Source: Botryosphaeria dothidea
Lineage: Eukaryota > Ascomycota > Dothideomycetes > Botryosphaeriales > Botryosphaeriaceae
Length of the DNA: 64,000 nucleotides
Assembly (NCBI GenBank): GCA_011503125.2
Contig: WWBZ02000007.1
Location: forward strand, 992,001 to 1,056,000
Direction of reading: 5' to 3'
Shown here: in pieces, positions 21,421 through 32,428 of the stretch
How the letters are laid out: each line of letters opens with the position of its first letter
How positions within the stretch are numbered: position 1 is the first letter of the stretch
Made by a program: the position numbers and the translations under genes
Notes under the pieces: generated by a model
Databases searched by the model: none
Seen by the model: the letters and a program-made list of their open reading frames with translations, nothing else
Told to the model about the DNA's origin: nothing

Positions 21421-22745
21421 CGTGAGACGCCTGGATGGTCAAAGAATCGTTGGAGATGGAAGTAATGGGAGTATATGGCGTTCGCGCAGTCGGGGAAGCT
21501 TGCTTAATTGGCACTGTTTGAGCGGCGAGGAGGAGGGAAGTCAATGCATGTTCGGACCACGGTTACTTATTCCTCCGACTCTCAAAACCTATAAAGTAAT
21601 TTCTATCTCTTGTGTCATCATATCTGCTGCGGCTTTCTTTTTGGGGTCTTCCTCCGAGCGCGCGCCTTGTTCCTTCATGCTGTCACTGGCGAAGAGAGTA
21701 GAAATACCACACAAGACGCTTTACGGATTGGTACACCTTTTCTAGAAGCAGTCGCGCAGCTGGATGTACGCAATTTAAATTCTCGACGCTAACCGAAGTA
21801 GAAACTACATGCCTATCCACAGGTTGAGTTGTTCTCCGTTTGTTTTGGTGGATTCCAGAAGCATGCCAGTCGCAGGAAGCAACCGGCACAAGCCTTTTTT
21901 GTTTAGTTCTCAGCTATAAGCCGCTCGCCGTAGCAGCAAAGATCGAGGAGTTCAAGAAATCTACTCTCCATTCTTGCATCTCATTTCAAGTCAAAGCTGA
22001 TAACAATAATTCCGCCAGCATTTTGCCGTTTGTTCGAGCTTGCCAAGACGCACGGCGAACTATCTCCTGACCTAAGGTTCCCAACGTCAATTAGTTCGTT
22101 GTTGAAATAAAGCGGCTATAATTTGAAACATTGATGAGCGCAGGGAAGAATGACGAGCAGAAACAATAGGGTCTCATGGCCCAAGCGCTGATCTCGTTTC
22201 CACAATATCAATGTGAAACACGGCGGCCGCAGTCTACGCGGCCTCTCAATTCTTTGACCACGATAAGAGGGGCGCCTTTTTCGACTTATACGAAATTGTT
22301 CAAAGGCCAGGATGGAAAAGTGGCGGGGCGTTGTTCGATACAGGGATTTCTTCAAAGCCGAGTCAAGGCCCATCTAAAATTGAACTATCAAAGGAGGAAG
22401 AGCCTTCTGCTATCTTCAGCAGGTGAGAGAAGATCTTTGGGCCTGGACTGAACTCCTCTCATGGCCCCATCAACTTCACTTGTCGTAAATTACAGTTGCT
22501 ATATTTTGCAATGATTCTTAGGCAGCAAGATTTCCTGTACCATTCGAAAGCTCGAGACCAGCATATCAAGGGAAAATAGTTGCTTTTGCGGTTCTGACAG
22601 GTTCGTGGTGTAGGACCCGTGACATCCCTCAACGACAAACTTTTTTCATTCCAGTGATATTCTGCTCAAAACATGTGCGGCTTCTTGGTTAATACCGTTC
22701 ATCGGAATCTTTCTTAATACACGCAATCGAGAAAACTCGTCCGTC
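21421..22745. other. Intergenic DNA, no gene recognised
   Basis: 1.3 kb, AT-richer than its left neighbours, with no frame resembling a known protein and no RNA gene visible. Confidence 0.35.
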
Positions 22746-23816
22746 ATGTCTACATCATCTCAGCCGCAAAATTTCGCGGAGACCCACCTTTGAGCATATA
22801 CCAAACACTTCAACTATAACCGTCTCCAATTCGTCAGTCAGAATAAATTCTGATGCTCCCCCGCGAACCGAGAACTGGTTCAAGTACTTGGTTATCAGTA
22901 ATGACCACAGACAACAGAATCTTGTCATTCCTCACAATGGGCCCCATGAGACATGTAATCTAGAAGAGTGGGGTCACCCTGACGATTGCGCCTCACCTCT
23001 GACGTCAATTGCTGGAGAGAAGCTCATGGACTTGCTCACCGTTTACGACCGACCTCTCCCAAACACTATTGGCGTCAACAAGCTCGATGAGCTCCGCAAC
23101 TCCCAGTAAGCTTCACTTCTTCAATGGAAACGCTGCTTCGAAACTGAACCTCATTACCAGAGTACCACATTCTTTGCTCTTTCGTCTTCCGCGTGAGTTC
23201 GTCCACATGATCTTGTCCTACCTCATACCTTCCAACGCCCTTTCTCACATGCGCTCACCAGACGGCATCAAGGAAGTAGCAGACCTCATCTCACTTGGCC
23301 TCGCCTGTCACTTTACTTCCACATCTTCCAAGTACCGATCTAACTCTTCAAGCATAGAGCGGTGGCAACATGGCTAGGAGACTCAATATCAATCGACTAC
23401 AAAGCCGGCCGGTTCCCCATCGGCGCCGATGGTCTTCCGGTCCCCACCAACAGCTATCAGTTCCACAGGCCAGTCTGCTCAGCAAAGTTCGAGGTGCTGC
23501 AGCGGTTGAAGCGCGACAGGGACGAGCCCGCTAGCCGGAGCGGCAGGAGGAAAGGAACGGTGATGATAAGGGCCTTCAAGAAGGACGTGGTGGAAATGTT
23601 TGCCGAGCCGCACCATCTCTGAGACACCACGTCCGAAACTGAGCGGACCCTTGTCTTGGTCAACGCTATCATGGGTCAGTGCGTGAGGGAGGATAACCTG
23701 CGGCGGTGGCGCAACCATCGTTGCCTTGGAGATCTGGTGGTGTTGAAGCGATTGTGTAGGTCTTACCCCAGGGAGGCTGTTGAATTTCCCATCAGAAACC
23801 TTACAAGTTTGCTATG
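22746..23816 (+). pseudogene. Decayed F-box-like family member
   Basis: Coding-like segments on the plus strand in changing frames. ATG 22746 opens a frame (MSTSSQPQNFAETHL) that stops after 15 codons. One base over, the sequence continues coding-like to KLDELRNS, then a phase-2 intron (about 23106-23161) joins to FRLPREFVHMILSYLIPSNA, an F-box-like helix pair. The following LGLAC region, which aligns with LALTCRYLL of the intact paralogue at 31006, loses frame at CH. A further frame (from about 23361) runs to TGA 23620 and stays open after it to 23816. At least two frameshifts and one stop argue for a pseudogene. The function of the family is unknown beyond F-box resemblance. Confidence 0.6.
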
Positions 23817-24589
23817 AAGATGGTGGGAAATGACAAGCTCGACCGTTGGGGTGAGGATGTTGAAGACTTGGCTTTGACAAAGTTCAAGGAGAAAAGAGGT
23901 TCTGGGGCAAAAACGAGTGAGATATGAGCGGATATGCCGGTAGATGGGCGGCATTAAGGCTGTGGACGGCCGGTAGAGGGAGAAGAAAGGAAAGGTGAAG
24001 GCAGAAGGATGGAAGAGGTGCATGCCAGCTCTGGTTGAGCAGAACGAAGCATCGGGGTGCGTTTTGAGCATGATTATTGCTCCTGCAATGGGTTTCGGAG
24101 TTGCACTAAACCTCGGATGAGAGAAGAAAAGCACTTTGAAATGTGCAGCTTGTGAGCTTTAGAGCTCAACTTTAGGTAACTACTATCCGCAAGTATGCGA
24201 AATAGTCAACAACTTCGTTTTCTGTGTTAAAAGGTGGCGCAACATGAAGTCTTGCAATGGTGATCATGGCCTCACTGCACACAGCATGTTGGTTCATTTG
24301 CACGGCGCACACCAAAAACTGAGAGCGGCACTTGGCCCACGAGCAGCTGCTCTCACCTGAACAGGCTCCCAGAAGCCAGTCGAGAAGAGTCAAGACATTC
24401 CTCCTCGATGTCTCGTTTATGACGAGTCCATCAACGAGGAAGAGAGCGCGTTTTTCAACAGCTCAGATCTTCCATTGGGGAAAAAAGAGGCGCCTCCCAT
24501 TGAAGTGCCGCCCTAAAAACCCCGCCATGTGCACGACCTTCCGTTGCGCCGCCCAAGCGTTTCGTCGTGCTCCATGGTCTTTTTTACCT
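23817..24589. other. Intergenic DNA
   Basis: No recognisable coding. A 167-codon plus-strand frame (24332-24835) is Arg/Ser-rich without motif and is considered chance. Confidence 0.35.
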
Positions 24590-24627
24590 GACCCCGACAG
24601 GCGGCTTCGAGGCCGCCTGAAGGGGTC
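24590..24627. repeat. Strong 38-nt hairpin (inverted repeat)
   Basis: GACCCC, GA, CAGGCGGC, loop TTCGAG, GCCGCCTG, AA, GGGGTC: an 8-bp perfect inner stem and a 6-bp outer stem separated by a 2x2 internal loop. It lies in intergenic DNA. Immediately downstream is GGTTCGATCCC, resembling a tRNA B box, but a full tRNA cannot be folded. Confidence 0.7.
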
Positions 24628-24929
24628 GGTTCGATCCCTAAAATCTTGGTGCTTCCGGGTGTTTGTGCAATGGAAGTCAAGATGGGAGACCAGGCCACGA
24701 AGAAGAAAAAGAGGTGACTGGCAGAGGGGGAGGGGAGCTTATAATTGTTTGAAAGGTGCGTCCAGATCAACCGCTTGCCCGGATCAACCACACTGGCTGC
24801 TTATGTCACCGGATGTGGAAGCGCTGACTGGCTGAAATTAGTTGTGACTTGGTGGGCTGCGAGCTGTGCTAAACCTAATTGGGCGGCGGACACCTGCCTG
24901 GTGTGTGAATGGGATTCCAGTCCGTGATC

Positions 24930-25241
24930 TGCGCCACAGCGTGCCTTCCTCGGCCACCAAAACGACCTTTGGCTCACAATCGCCAAGCTATCAGCTCCAC
25001 TATCACCGAGATCTTGTCGTACAACTCAAAGAGCACAGCCGAGGCTCGCTTCATGGCTCAGAGGGCCGATGTCACTTGCCTTGCCTTGACCTGTCGCTAC
25101 GTCCTGGGCATCCTCCTCTCCCAAAGCCAGCCACAGGCGGCTTGGATTCAGCGCAGGGTTCCCATTCAGATCTTGAAGGAAGATCATTCATCGAGGCGCG
25201 CTGGGGCGTTGGAACGAACACCCACAACAGAACGGCAGTAG
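24930..25241 (+). pseudogene. Relic of the same F-box-like family (truncated)
   Basis: A short frame in which LPRPPKRP, ITEILSYNSKS and ADVTCLALTCRYVLGILL align in order with VPRPPPPKRP, IDKITSYIA and ADLASLALTCRYLLSIL of the intact gene at 31006. The F-box core between them is largely missing, and there is no start in good context. I therefore read it as a degenerate, truncated paralogue. Confidence 0.55.
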
Positions 25242-25663
25242 AAGTGGACAAGAATAGAGTCGAACGCGATGCACGCGCCCTGGTCAACAGCAACGCGCCT
25301 ATCGAATTTGAACACCTGCATCCGACTGAGTGCTTCAATTCCCCATGGCACGGTCAAGCCATTATTTAAATGCACAGCATACGGATCGACGGGGGTATTT
25401 CAATGCGCTGGATAGGTTTCCATGGGCTGAATGGCTTCCAAGAACAACGGCCCCTGTGATGAACGCAGATACTACGAAGTGTTGACCAATCAAAGCCCAA
25501 AGCGGCAATTTCAAGATAGGTGTATGATAGCGTCGCCCTTGCTGTAGGGCGGCGTGGCGCTTGGCTATCGATACGATACGCCCCCGCAATACAACATGCC
25601 CGCTCTTTCCTCCGCGCTCTCAAGACCTTTCGTCAACGAGCCAGCCACCATCTTCGCATCTCG
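25242..25663. other. Intergenic DNA
   Basis: About 420 bp with no coding motif or repeat that I can support. Confidence 0.3.
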
Positions 25664-26072
25664 TCACTTGGATCCGGGGTAGCCCTCGCACTCGTCCACC
25701 ATATCGCACGCGACCTTGTCCATGCACCGCGATGCATGCTTCAATTTGTCCAGAAACCCGCGGTCGACGTCACGGTTTGATCGCGGCGGCAAAGGAAAGC
25801 AACGAGCAGACCACGCGAGCACGTCACTTCAGCACATCGCCGGTGTCGATGCCAGCCAGTCTGGTAAAAGCGCCGACGTCGCCGGGCTTCAGCGCAGCAC
25901 GGCGCCGTAGTCGGGTGATGGACGGCGACAGTTCGATAAGGATTCTGGTGGTGGTGTTCGGCCTGCGAGATGTCGGCAGCAAGGAGCGACGTTGTGTGAT
26001 TGGTGCCTGAGGACCTCGGAGGGGTAGGGTTTGTGCTGCTAAAAGGGCTAGGAATGTAACGCTGAACAACAT
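25664..26072 (-). CDS. Candidate small secreted protein (structure unresolved)
   Basis: From ATG 26072 the minus strand encodes a signal-peptide-like start (MLFSVTFLALLAAQTLPLRG) and about 80 codons. A second frame ending at 25664 encodes FLDKLKHASRCMDKVACDMV and a tail with another Cys, which looks like a genuine C-terminus. The two frames are offset by one, and I could not find a convincing GT-AG intron of the right phase. It is therefore either a gene with a non-standard splice or a broken one. No family is recognised; a small cysteine-containing secreted protein is the best description. Confidence 0.35.
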
Positions 26073-26686
26073 GACTGCCAGGATCTTCGCCGAGAAGGGC
26101 AGTTCGCCTCAGGGTGCCACACCCACCTGACCACGCTTCGAGTCGGCCCGCTACGCTACGCCCCGCCTAAAATCACCACCCTCCATGCTTGCCATTGCGA
26201 AACCCTTCTTATCAACCCAGCTCGCCCTTCTGACTGAAGTCTCAATACTCCTTGTAGTCGCCTGGATAGGCCGCCCTCAGCCCTGTTCACCAGTCCCCGC
26301 TGCGAGACACGTTACTCCGGACAGTATCCTTAAGTGGCGTAGTAAACAGATAACAAGCGACCAACTGACCATGCCACTTTGTCCACACGACGCGATGCCT
26401 CTCCAGGACCGTCGTCCAACGTGCCTGCCTTCGCGCCATGCACGCTCATCCAGCGCCTATATCAGCCTCAGGCTGCCCGCCGCATTGAATCAGTTCGTGA
26501 TGAGCCCAGAAGGATCAATCCTGCACAACACTCGTGACGATGCGCTGGTCAACATTCGCCTCCACCGCTGCCTCGAGCGCTGCGGCGGCAGTGCTCCTGC
26601 TGTCTATAAATTCCACCCCTGCTGGAGCTTCTCCCATCCAGCACCAACAGGAACAGCTCTGTGATTCATCTACGACTACATCAATC
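26073..26686. promoter_or_regulatory. Promoter region of the chitinase gene
   Basis: 614 bp upstream of the chosen chitinase start. It contains a TATAAA box at 26605. The chitinase frame stays open back to an ATG at 26540, but the TATA position argues that this is untranscribed or leader sequence. Confidence 0.45.
26605..26610 (+). promoter_or_regulatory. TATA box of chitinase gene
   Basis: TATAAA about 80 bp upstream of the ATG at 26687 but downstream of the in-frame ATG at 26540. This supports 26687 as the true start. Confidence 0.6.
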
Positions 26687-28120
26687 ATGGGCGGTGGCAA
26701 CGGATACAGAAGCGTTGTGTACTTTGTCAACTGGGTGAGCAGACTCCTGAACCACTTTGAAACGATAGAACCTAACACCGTATAGGCCATTTACGGCCGC
26801 AACCACAACCCTCAAGACTTGCCTCTCAACCAGTTGACCCACGTCCTCTACTCCTTTGCTAACGTCCGTCCTGAAACCGGTGAAGTGTATATGACCGACA
26901 GCTGGGCCGATACCGAGAAGCACTACCCGACCGACTCTTGGAACGATGTCGGCACAAACGTGTACGGATGTGTCAAGCAGCTCTACCTCCTGAAGAAAAA
27001 GAACCGCAACTTCAAGACCCTCCTGTCCATCGGTGGCTGGACCTACAGCTCCAACTTCGCACCGGCCACCTCGACCGCCGCCGGCCGTGCCAACTTCGCC
27101 TCCACCGCCGTCCAACTCGTCAAGGACCTTGGCTTCGATGGCCTCGACATCGACTGGGAGTACCCGGCCAACGACACCGAGGCGCAGAACTGGGTTTCTC
27201 TCTTGCAGGCGACGCGCGCCGAGCTCGACTCATACGCCGACAGCCTCGCCGCGAAGAACCTCACCCGTCCGACCTTCCTGCTGACCATTGCCGCACCCGC
27301 GGGTCCCACCAACTACCAGAAGCTGCGCCTTAAGGAAATGGAGCCGTACCTCGACTTCGTCAACCTCATGGCCTACGACTACGCTGGCAGCTGGGACACC
27401 AAGGCCGGCCACCAGGCGAACCTGTATCACAGCGACTCGAACGCGGATGCGACGCCCTTCAATACCGAACAGGCTATTACGTACTATACCGGCAACGGCA
27501 TACCGAGTGATAAGATGGTGCTGGGCATGCCGTTGTACGGCCGCGCGTTCCAGAACACCGACGGCCCCGGCAAAAACTACAGCGGGGTCGGCGAGGGTAG
27601 CTGGGAGAATGGCATCTGGGATTACAAGGTAATTTTGCCGTTCCAAAGTTCATTTCCACCTTTCGCGCAATCGTCGCAACCTCGGAGGGAATGGCGCTGA
27701 CGTCCGCTCGCTCGAACAGGCTCTGCCTCGCTCTGGTGCCACGGAGTACTACGACGAAGAGGCTGGCGCGACTTACAGCTACGACTCGTCCGCGCGCACT
27801 ATGGTCTCGTACGATACTGTCGATATGGCGAAGACGAAGGTCGGCTACATCCAGGGCAAGGCGCTGGGCGGTGCCATGTGGTGGGAGTCATCGGGTGACA
27901 AGAACGGCACGGATCAAAGCATCATTAGCAATGTGAGTTGTATCCATCCGGCTGCGGGGCGAGGTGGTCCCGTGCCCGCAAGGGGTTTTGTTAACGCTGA
28001 GAACAGGTCTGGACGAGCATGGCCGGCGCCGATGGCGGCATGGCAGAGCAGAGCCAGAACAACTTGAACTACCCGGACTCGAAGTACGATAACCTGAAGG
28101 CCGGTATGCCTGACGAGTAA
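26687..28120 (+). CDS. chiB: GH18 chitinase, ChiB-like (class V)
   Basis: 405-aa endo/exo-chitinase hydrolysing beta-1,4-GlcNAc polymers. In filamentous fungi this type is linked to autolysis and cell-wall turnover. Exons 26687-26734, 26786-27628, 27720-27932 and 28007-28120. It opens with [11 protein letters not shown], the first strand of the TIM barrel. SIGGWTYSS follows, then the catalytic DxxDxDxE motif as [20 protein letters not shown], and the late [14 protein letters not shown] barrel strand. No signal peptide is encoded from this start, as usual for ChiB. The frame is open to an ATG at 26540 that would add 49 residues with a hydrophobic stretch, but the TATA box at 26605 makes that unlikely. 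The C-terminus [11 protein letters not shown] is complete, with no chitin-binding module. Confidence 0.94.
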
Positions 28121-28983
28121 GTTGTTGTTGTGCTGGTGTGATATGAGATGACCATGTAGATGATGGGATCTGCGAACTGCTTGATGTTTGCTTGGATACT
28201 GGAGTTTGACGCACAGCTTGGACATCATGGCTCTAGAAGAGAAGGAAACGCGTTAGAGGAGGCACCACGCTCGCTAGACATAGAAACGGATTTACGTGCA
28301 TATGCTTAGATAACAGATTTCGCCTGTATATACATCATCTTCAGACTTATATCCATTGCTTTGGTGTCGCGTATGCGCTGGCGTTTGCTGAATGACGATG
28401 AAAATAGCGGGTATGTGCTCCACACACCCTTGTGCGTCAAGTGAATTCACACTTTCGGATGTAGATGGAGAAGATCGGCTTTTCTTTTTTGTTGGTGTTG
28501 TGGCAGGGCCCTGCACCCCACCCATGACGTGCGACGCACATGCTTTCGGCCCGCTCGGTCCGCCTGTCCGCTTTCCGTATTGGGGAACAAGATCGGCGGG
28601 CGTGAAGATGGACGGCGTCGGGTATGTCTGATGTGTCCGAGAGAAGCTGGTGTTGTTTGTCGTATGAATGAAAAGGTGCTGGAACACCCTTTCTTCATGC
28701 AAATGCTGGCATCAGGATTAAACATGGTCGACGCCGACGGGAGGATCACAAACGGCTTTCGTCCGTACGAAAGCGTGGCATTCAGATAAACGCAAGACCC
28801 CGCGGAAGGTGTACAAGGATTCATAACCCACACGATATTCGCATGAATCAAGACGGTATATACCACTCTGTACTGAAATATCAACCTAAAAAGCCCACTC
28901 AAACATCCGCTGCCACAACAGGAAAAGGAAAAAAAAAAAGAAGACGGACACGCAACAACCCCACCCAATCCATCATCCTCCCC
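28121..28983. other. Intergenic DNA
   Basis: 860 bp between the chitinase and a convergent small secreted-protein gene. There is an A-rich tract near 28930 and no supported coding. Confidence 0.35.
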
Positions 28984-29462
28984 TCAACCCGCTTTCTCCG
29001 CCGCCCTCATCGCAAACACAACCCCCCTCCGACTGACCTTCTCCGCAGCAGCCGCACGCTTTGGTGGCGCAGGTGGCACTGGCGTCCCGATCGGCTGCTC
29101 CGTATGCTCCGTCTGCACGGCCCTCAGCAGGTGCGGCGGCTCGATCACCCCGATCGAGGACTCGATGTGCTCGGTCTGCACGTTTTGCAGGTGCAGAGGC
29201 TCGATCGCGCCGATGGAGGACTCGGTGTGGGGTTCTTGTAGGGCTCTGGTGTGGGGAGGCGGGATCACGCCGATGGTGGATTCGGTGTGTTCGGTGAGGA
29301 CGATGGGTTGGATGAGGGTTGTGGTGGTGGAGACGAGGGTGGTTGGGTCTGTGTGGGGGGTGTGGTGTTAGGGTGTGGTTTGGGGGATGAGGTCATGGAC
29401 GTACCGGCTTGAGCGTACGCAAAAGCGCTCAAGGCCAGGAGCGTGGAGATGAAGGTACGCAT
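28984..29462 (-). CDS. Small secreted protein with approximately 20-residue internal repeats
   Basis: 140-aa predicted secreted protein. Exon 1 is 29462-29405, exon 2 is 29348-28984, with a 56-nt phase-1 intron. The N-terminus is a textbook signal peptide (MRTFISTLLALSAFAYAQA). The mature part contains four tandem degenerate units of the form EHTESTIGVIPPPH: TEHTESTIGV, EPHTESSIGA, TEHIESSIGV and TEHTEQPIGT, spaced 19-22 residues, each ending in a Pro/His pair. A basic C-terminus follows (PPKRAAAAEK). There are no cysteines. I do not recognise a family. Repeat-containing secreted proteins of this size can be wall proteins or effectors, but nothing here decides. Confidence 0.78.
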
Positions 29463-31005
29463 TGTGAAAGATGATAAAGTCAGAGTAAAGACGTAATGGT
29501 CAACTGCAGAATATCCAGGAGTGCTGATGATGGGTTGTTTGGGACATTCAGAGCAAGACCTCGAGCGCAATCCTATTTATCTACCTTCTGACCCATACTC
29601 CGAGAGGCCGCTGGGTTGTCTGCCTCGCCGTACGCAAGGCAATCCGAAAAGGTGTTGTTCTCTCGCGTGCTTCATGCACGACACGCACGTGCCGCGCTAA
29701 CACTTCCAGGCCGGCAAAAGGCCCCGGTCATACTCATCCGATGCATAATTTCGATACTGGAGGATTTGAATTCCCTCCAATAGTGCAGGGGTATCACGTG
29801 GCGCAGTGAAGTTGAAGTGGCACAGAAGAAGGCATGAGGGTTCCAGAGCGCGAGGGTACAGAGTTGAGGATGATAGAAGCAAATTAGGCGAGTACCATGT
29901 GCTGATGCCTTGCAAGATGAGAAAAACCGAACATAGGAATACGAAATTGCGGCGTGGGTGTGGAGACCGTCAAGTACGCGAGATGTGGATAGTGGAGTTG
30001 CGGCGTCGTTGTGGAAAATTCGGAACCCGAGAATCCAGGTCGTGATCAACATCAAGAAGGACTTCCACCACTTAAAAAATGTTCTGAGATCATCAGTGTG
30101 GGTATGAGCAATATAGATCTTTACAGAAAGGAACGTAGTCGCATCTATGAATACATGCGAAAGGGAAACTGGTGATTTTTAATTAAGGAATCGGCTTGGA
30201 GATTGCTCACGCGAATACGAAGAACTATTCGATAACAATGCGGAACAATCATACATTTTTCGACTGGAGTTTCACGAATGCTGTATCATGCGTGTGTGCA
30301 AAGTATGTCTTGTGCGCTCCTCGGTCATTGCCATTTGCTCGGAAGATTACCTATAAATATATATCGGATACAATGCTGGATGTGCAAGAGTTTCTAGTAA
30401 TATCAAGCATCCTTTAGCAAGTGGTCTGATTGTTTGGCAACTTTTGTGTAGGGTTCTTGATGTCAGAAAGATTTGTTGGTCAACAACTGCCTGGGACAAG
30501 AAGCATTCGGGATTGCTAAATTCAAAGGGTTTTGAAGACGTGTTTTGGTATATACAGCTCTGGAAGAGCTCAGACTTTAATCACTAATTTATTTAAGTCT
30601 GAAGAATGACTGTCTTTATGTAAATGAAGCAGGCGAAACCGTGACATGCAAATGTGTAAGACGGAAATGATTTAGATATATAGTGTGCTATCTGTACTGA
30701 GCAAGTGCTTGTATTCCTGGCTCACCAAGCCCACTCGTACAGTAATAGAAAAGTCGAGAAGAAGACATAAGAGTGTTCCAGGCAGGGATATATTTTGCAA
30801 ACCGTATTATGTACAAATTGAGATCAAACGCAATTCTTAAGTCGTTTGCACTAACTTAGATCGTTGTGTGTTGTTGGGACTTCATTAGCGCTTCTGGCGC
30901 CTTGTTGACTACAGGGTCCACGATTAGAACGTTGCAGAAAAGAAGTCCTCCATAATTCTCTACACCTCCATTACCCAGGAGGCGAGTTCCAGCTACGAGG
31001 ACAAG
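29463..31005. other. Intergenic DNA, AT-rich
   Basis: 1.5 kb. The first 100 bp are the promoter of the repeat protein. The rest is AT-rich with many stops in all frames and nothing recognisable. Confidence 0.4.
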
Positions 31006-31806
31006 ATGAATGCTGACGACGACACCTCGGAGTGGCCATCGCAACGCTGGTCTATTGATCGAAACTTCTCGGACACAATAACGAGCTTCGAAAGCTTCCT
31101 AAAAGCCTTGACTGTTCCTCGCCCACCCCCACCGAAGCGTCCCAGCGACGAGGACATCGATCGCCAGCTTGCCCGCCAGTAAGTCAAAGTTGGGACAGGA
31201 GATGCGACATGCTTGGTTCAAGGAGCCTGACCTATCTCCAGGCTGTCGAACTGTCCATTTCTCGGACTCCCGCGTGAAGTCATCGACAAGATAACGTCCT
31301 ACATCGCCACGCCGGCAGCCGTGCAATATGCCGCTTCCAAAGGCTACTTCCAGAACCCCTGGGCAGCCCTCCTCCCCTTTCCTTTCTTCGGCGCCCTGGG
31401 GTCTGCGCGGCTTACTCGCCAAGCCGCGGACCTCGCCTCGCTTGCGCTGACGTGCCGCTATTTGCTCAGCATCTTGCACCCGACCGTCCACACCCTCCTC
31501 ACGTGCGGTGCGGATGTGGTATTGGAAGAGCGCCTCTCTGGATCCCGGGGGTCGCGCGATGGAGCAACTGAACGCGCTCCGGAGCGACCGAGTGATCCGA
31601 GATCGCTCACCTCAGCGACGGTCATCGTGGTGGAGAGGTTGCACAAAGACAGGCAGGAAGCGCGGCGCAGCGGAGGAACAGACGTCGCGGCGTTGGACTT
31701 TGTCCAAGAAATATTCGAAAAAGATGTCCTCGGCGTATATGAGGATATGCGGGTGTCCCAGGTGATGCAACATCTGAAAGGGAAAATGCCGACTTTGCGA
31801 TCTTAG
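31006..31806 (+). CDS. F-box-like hypothetical protein (intact family copy)
   Basis: 245 aa from exons 31006-31178 and 31242-31806, with a 63-nt phase-2 intron. An acidic/hydrophilic N-terminus with a proline stretch (VPRPPPPKRPSDED) precedes FLGLPREVIDKITSYI, the LPxE-type helix of fungal F-box-like proteins, and RQAADLASLALTCRYLLSIL. The remainder is charged helical sequence ending LKGKMPTLRS, with no recognisable substrate-binding repeats. It may act as an SCF ubiquitin-ligase adaptor, but this is inferred from the weak motif only. Two degraded relatives lie 6-8 kb upstream on the same strand, so the family has expanded and decayed locally. Confidence 0.65.
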
Positions 31807-32119
31807 GGACATGGACATCACAGCATCTGCACGACGGTTGGCTCTTTTTCACGCGGGACCACTGCTGCCGCTCCAGGTCGAGACATGAATATTGATTCGA
31901 GCATTCGTAGCAAGTTTATGAAAAAGAGACATCCCGCATCATCAGTGCACTTTTTGTTCGAAAAGAAGATTTTCCGGCCATCCTGAACCCCCTACGCTCA
32001 ATGGAATGTGAGAGCTTGAGAAAGGTCCGATCAAAAAGGTTTCAAATCAATGGCAATACTGAATAAAACGAAACCCAAAACACCCCAGGCCTACCCCGTG
32101 AGCGCATGGCGCAGCCATT
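31807..32119. other. Intergenic DNA between convergent genes
   Basis: 313 bp between convergent stops. It holds 3' flanking sequence of both genes, including TGAATAAAACG near 32060 as a possible polyadenylation signal. Confidence 0.35.
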
Positions 32120-32428
32120 TTACTGAGGATTGCACTGGATAAATCCGAAAGGGTCGGTAACAGGCTTGTGTTCCATCTGTGGTTCGGCCATCGAAGATTT
32201 CCAGTCGCGTTCGACGACGACGGTGTCGGCGTCGCGGTATTCGGCAGCCGGCTGGCGCTTTTGGAGAACGGCCATCGAGTCGGCTGAATTGACGAATTTG
32301 TTGGCGTTGGTGGTTTCGGTCTCGCGCTTCTCGATGGAGGAGGAGGCAGCCCGTCGCTGGGCCGGTGCAGCCAGCGCAGCGGGTGCTGCGAGAGTGGCGG
32401 AGGCGGCGGCGATGGTGGAGAGCTTCAT
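32120..32428 (-). CDS. Small secreted protein with Kex2-type KR sites
   Basis: Single-exon 102-aa protein. The signal peptide MKLSTIAAASATLAAPAALA is followed by APAQRRAASSSIEKR, whose dibasic RR and KR could mark a pro-region. A second KR lies about 24 residues on, before QPAAEYRDADTVVVERDW, and the C-terminus is TDPFGFIQCNPQ with a single Cys. Two KR sites bracket a peptide of about 24 residues, resembling precursors processed by Kex2 in the Golgi. No tandem repeats of the product are present, so it is not a classical multi-copy pheromone or RiPP precursor. The family is not recognised. Confidence 0.6.
   Translation of the reverse strand: MKLSTIAAASATLAAPAALAAPAQRRAASSSIEKRETETTNANKFVNSADSMAVLQKRQPAAEYRDADTVVVERDWKSSMAEPQMEHKPVTDPFGFIQCNPQ

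Noticed and set aside
24600..24660. tRNA-like GGTTCGATCCC B box after the hairpin
   Set aside because: The T stem does not pair and no acceptor stem or anticodon arm can be drawn.
24332..24835. 167-codon plus-strand frame
   Set aside because: Arg/Ser-rich, spans the hairpin, no family resemblance.
26540..26686. Upstream in-frame ATG giving the chitinase a signal-like N-terminus
   Set aside because: A TATA box lies downstream of this ATG at 26605, and ChiB-type enzymes begin at the [11 protein letters not shown] region.
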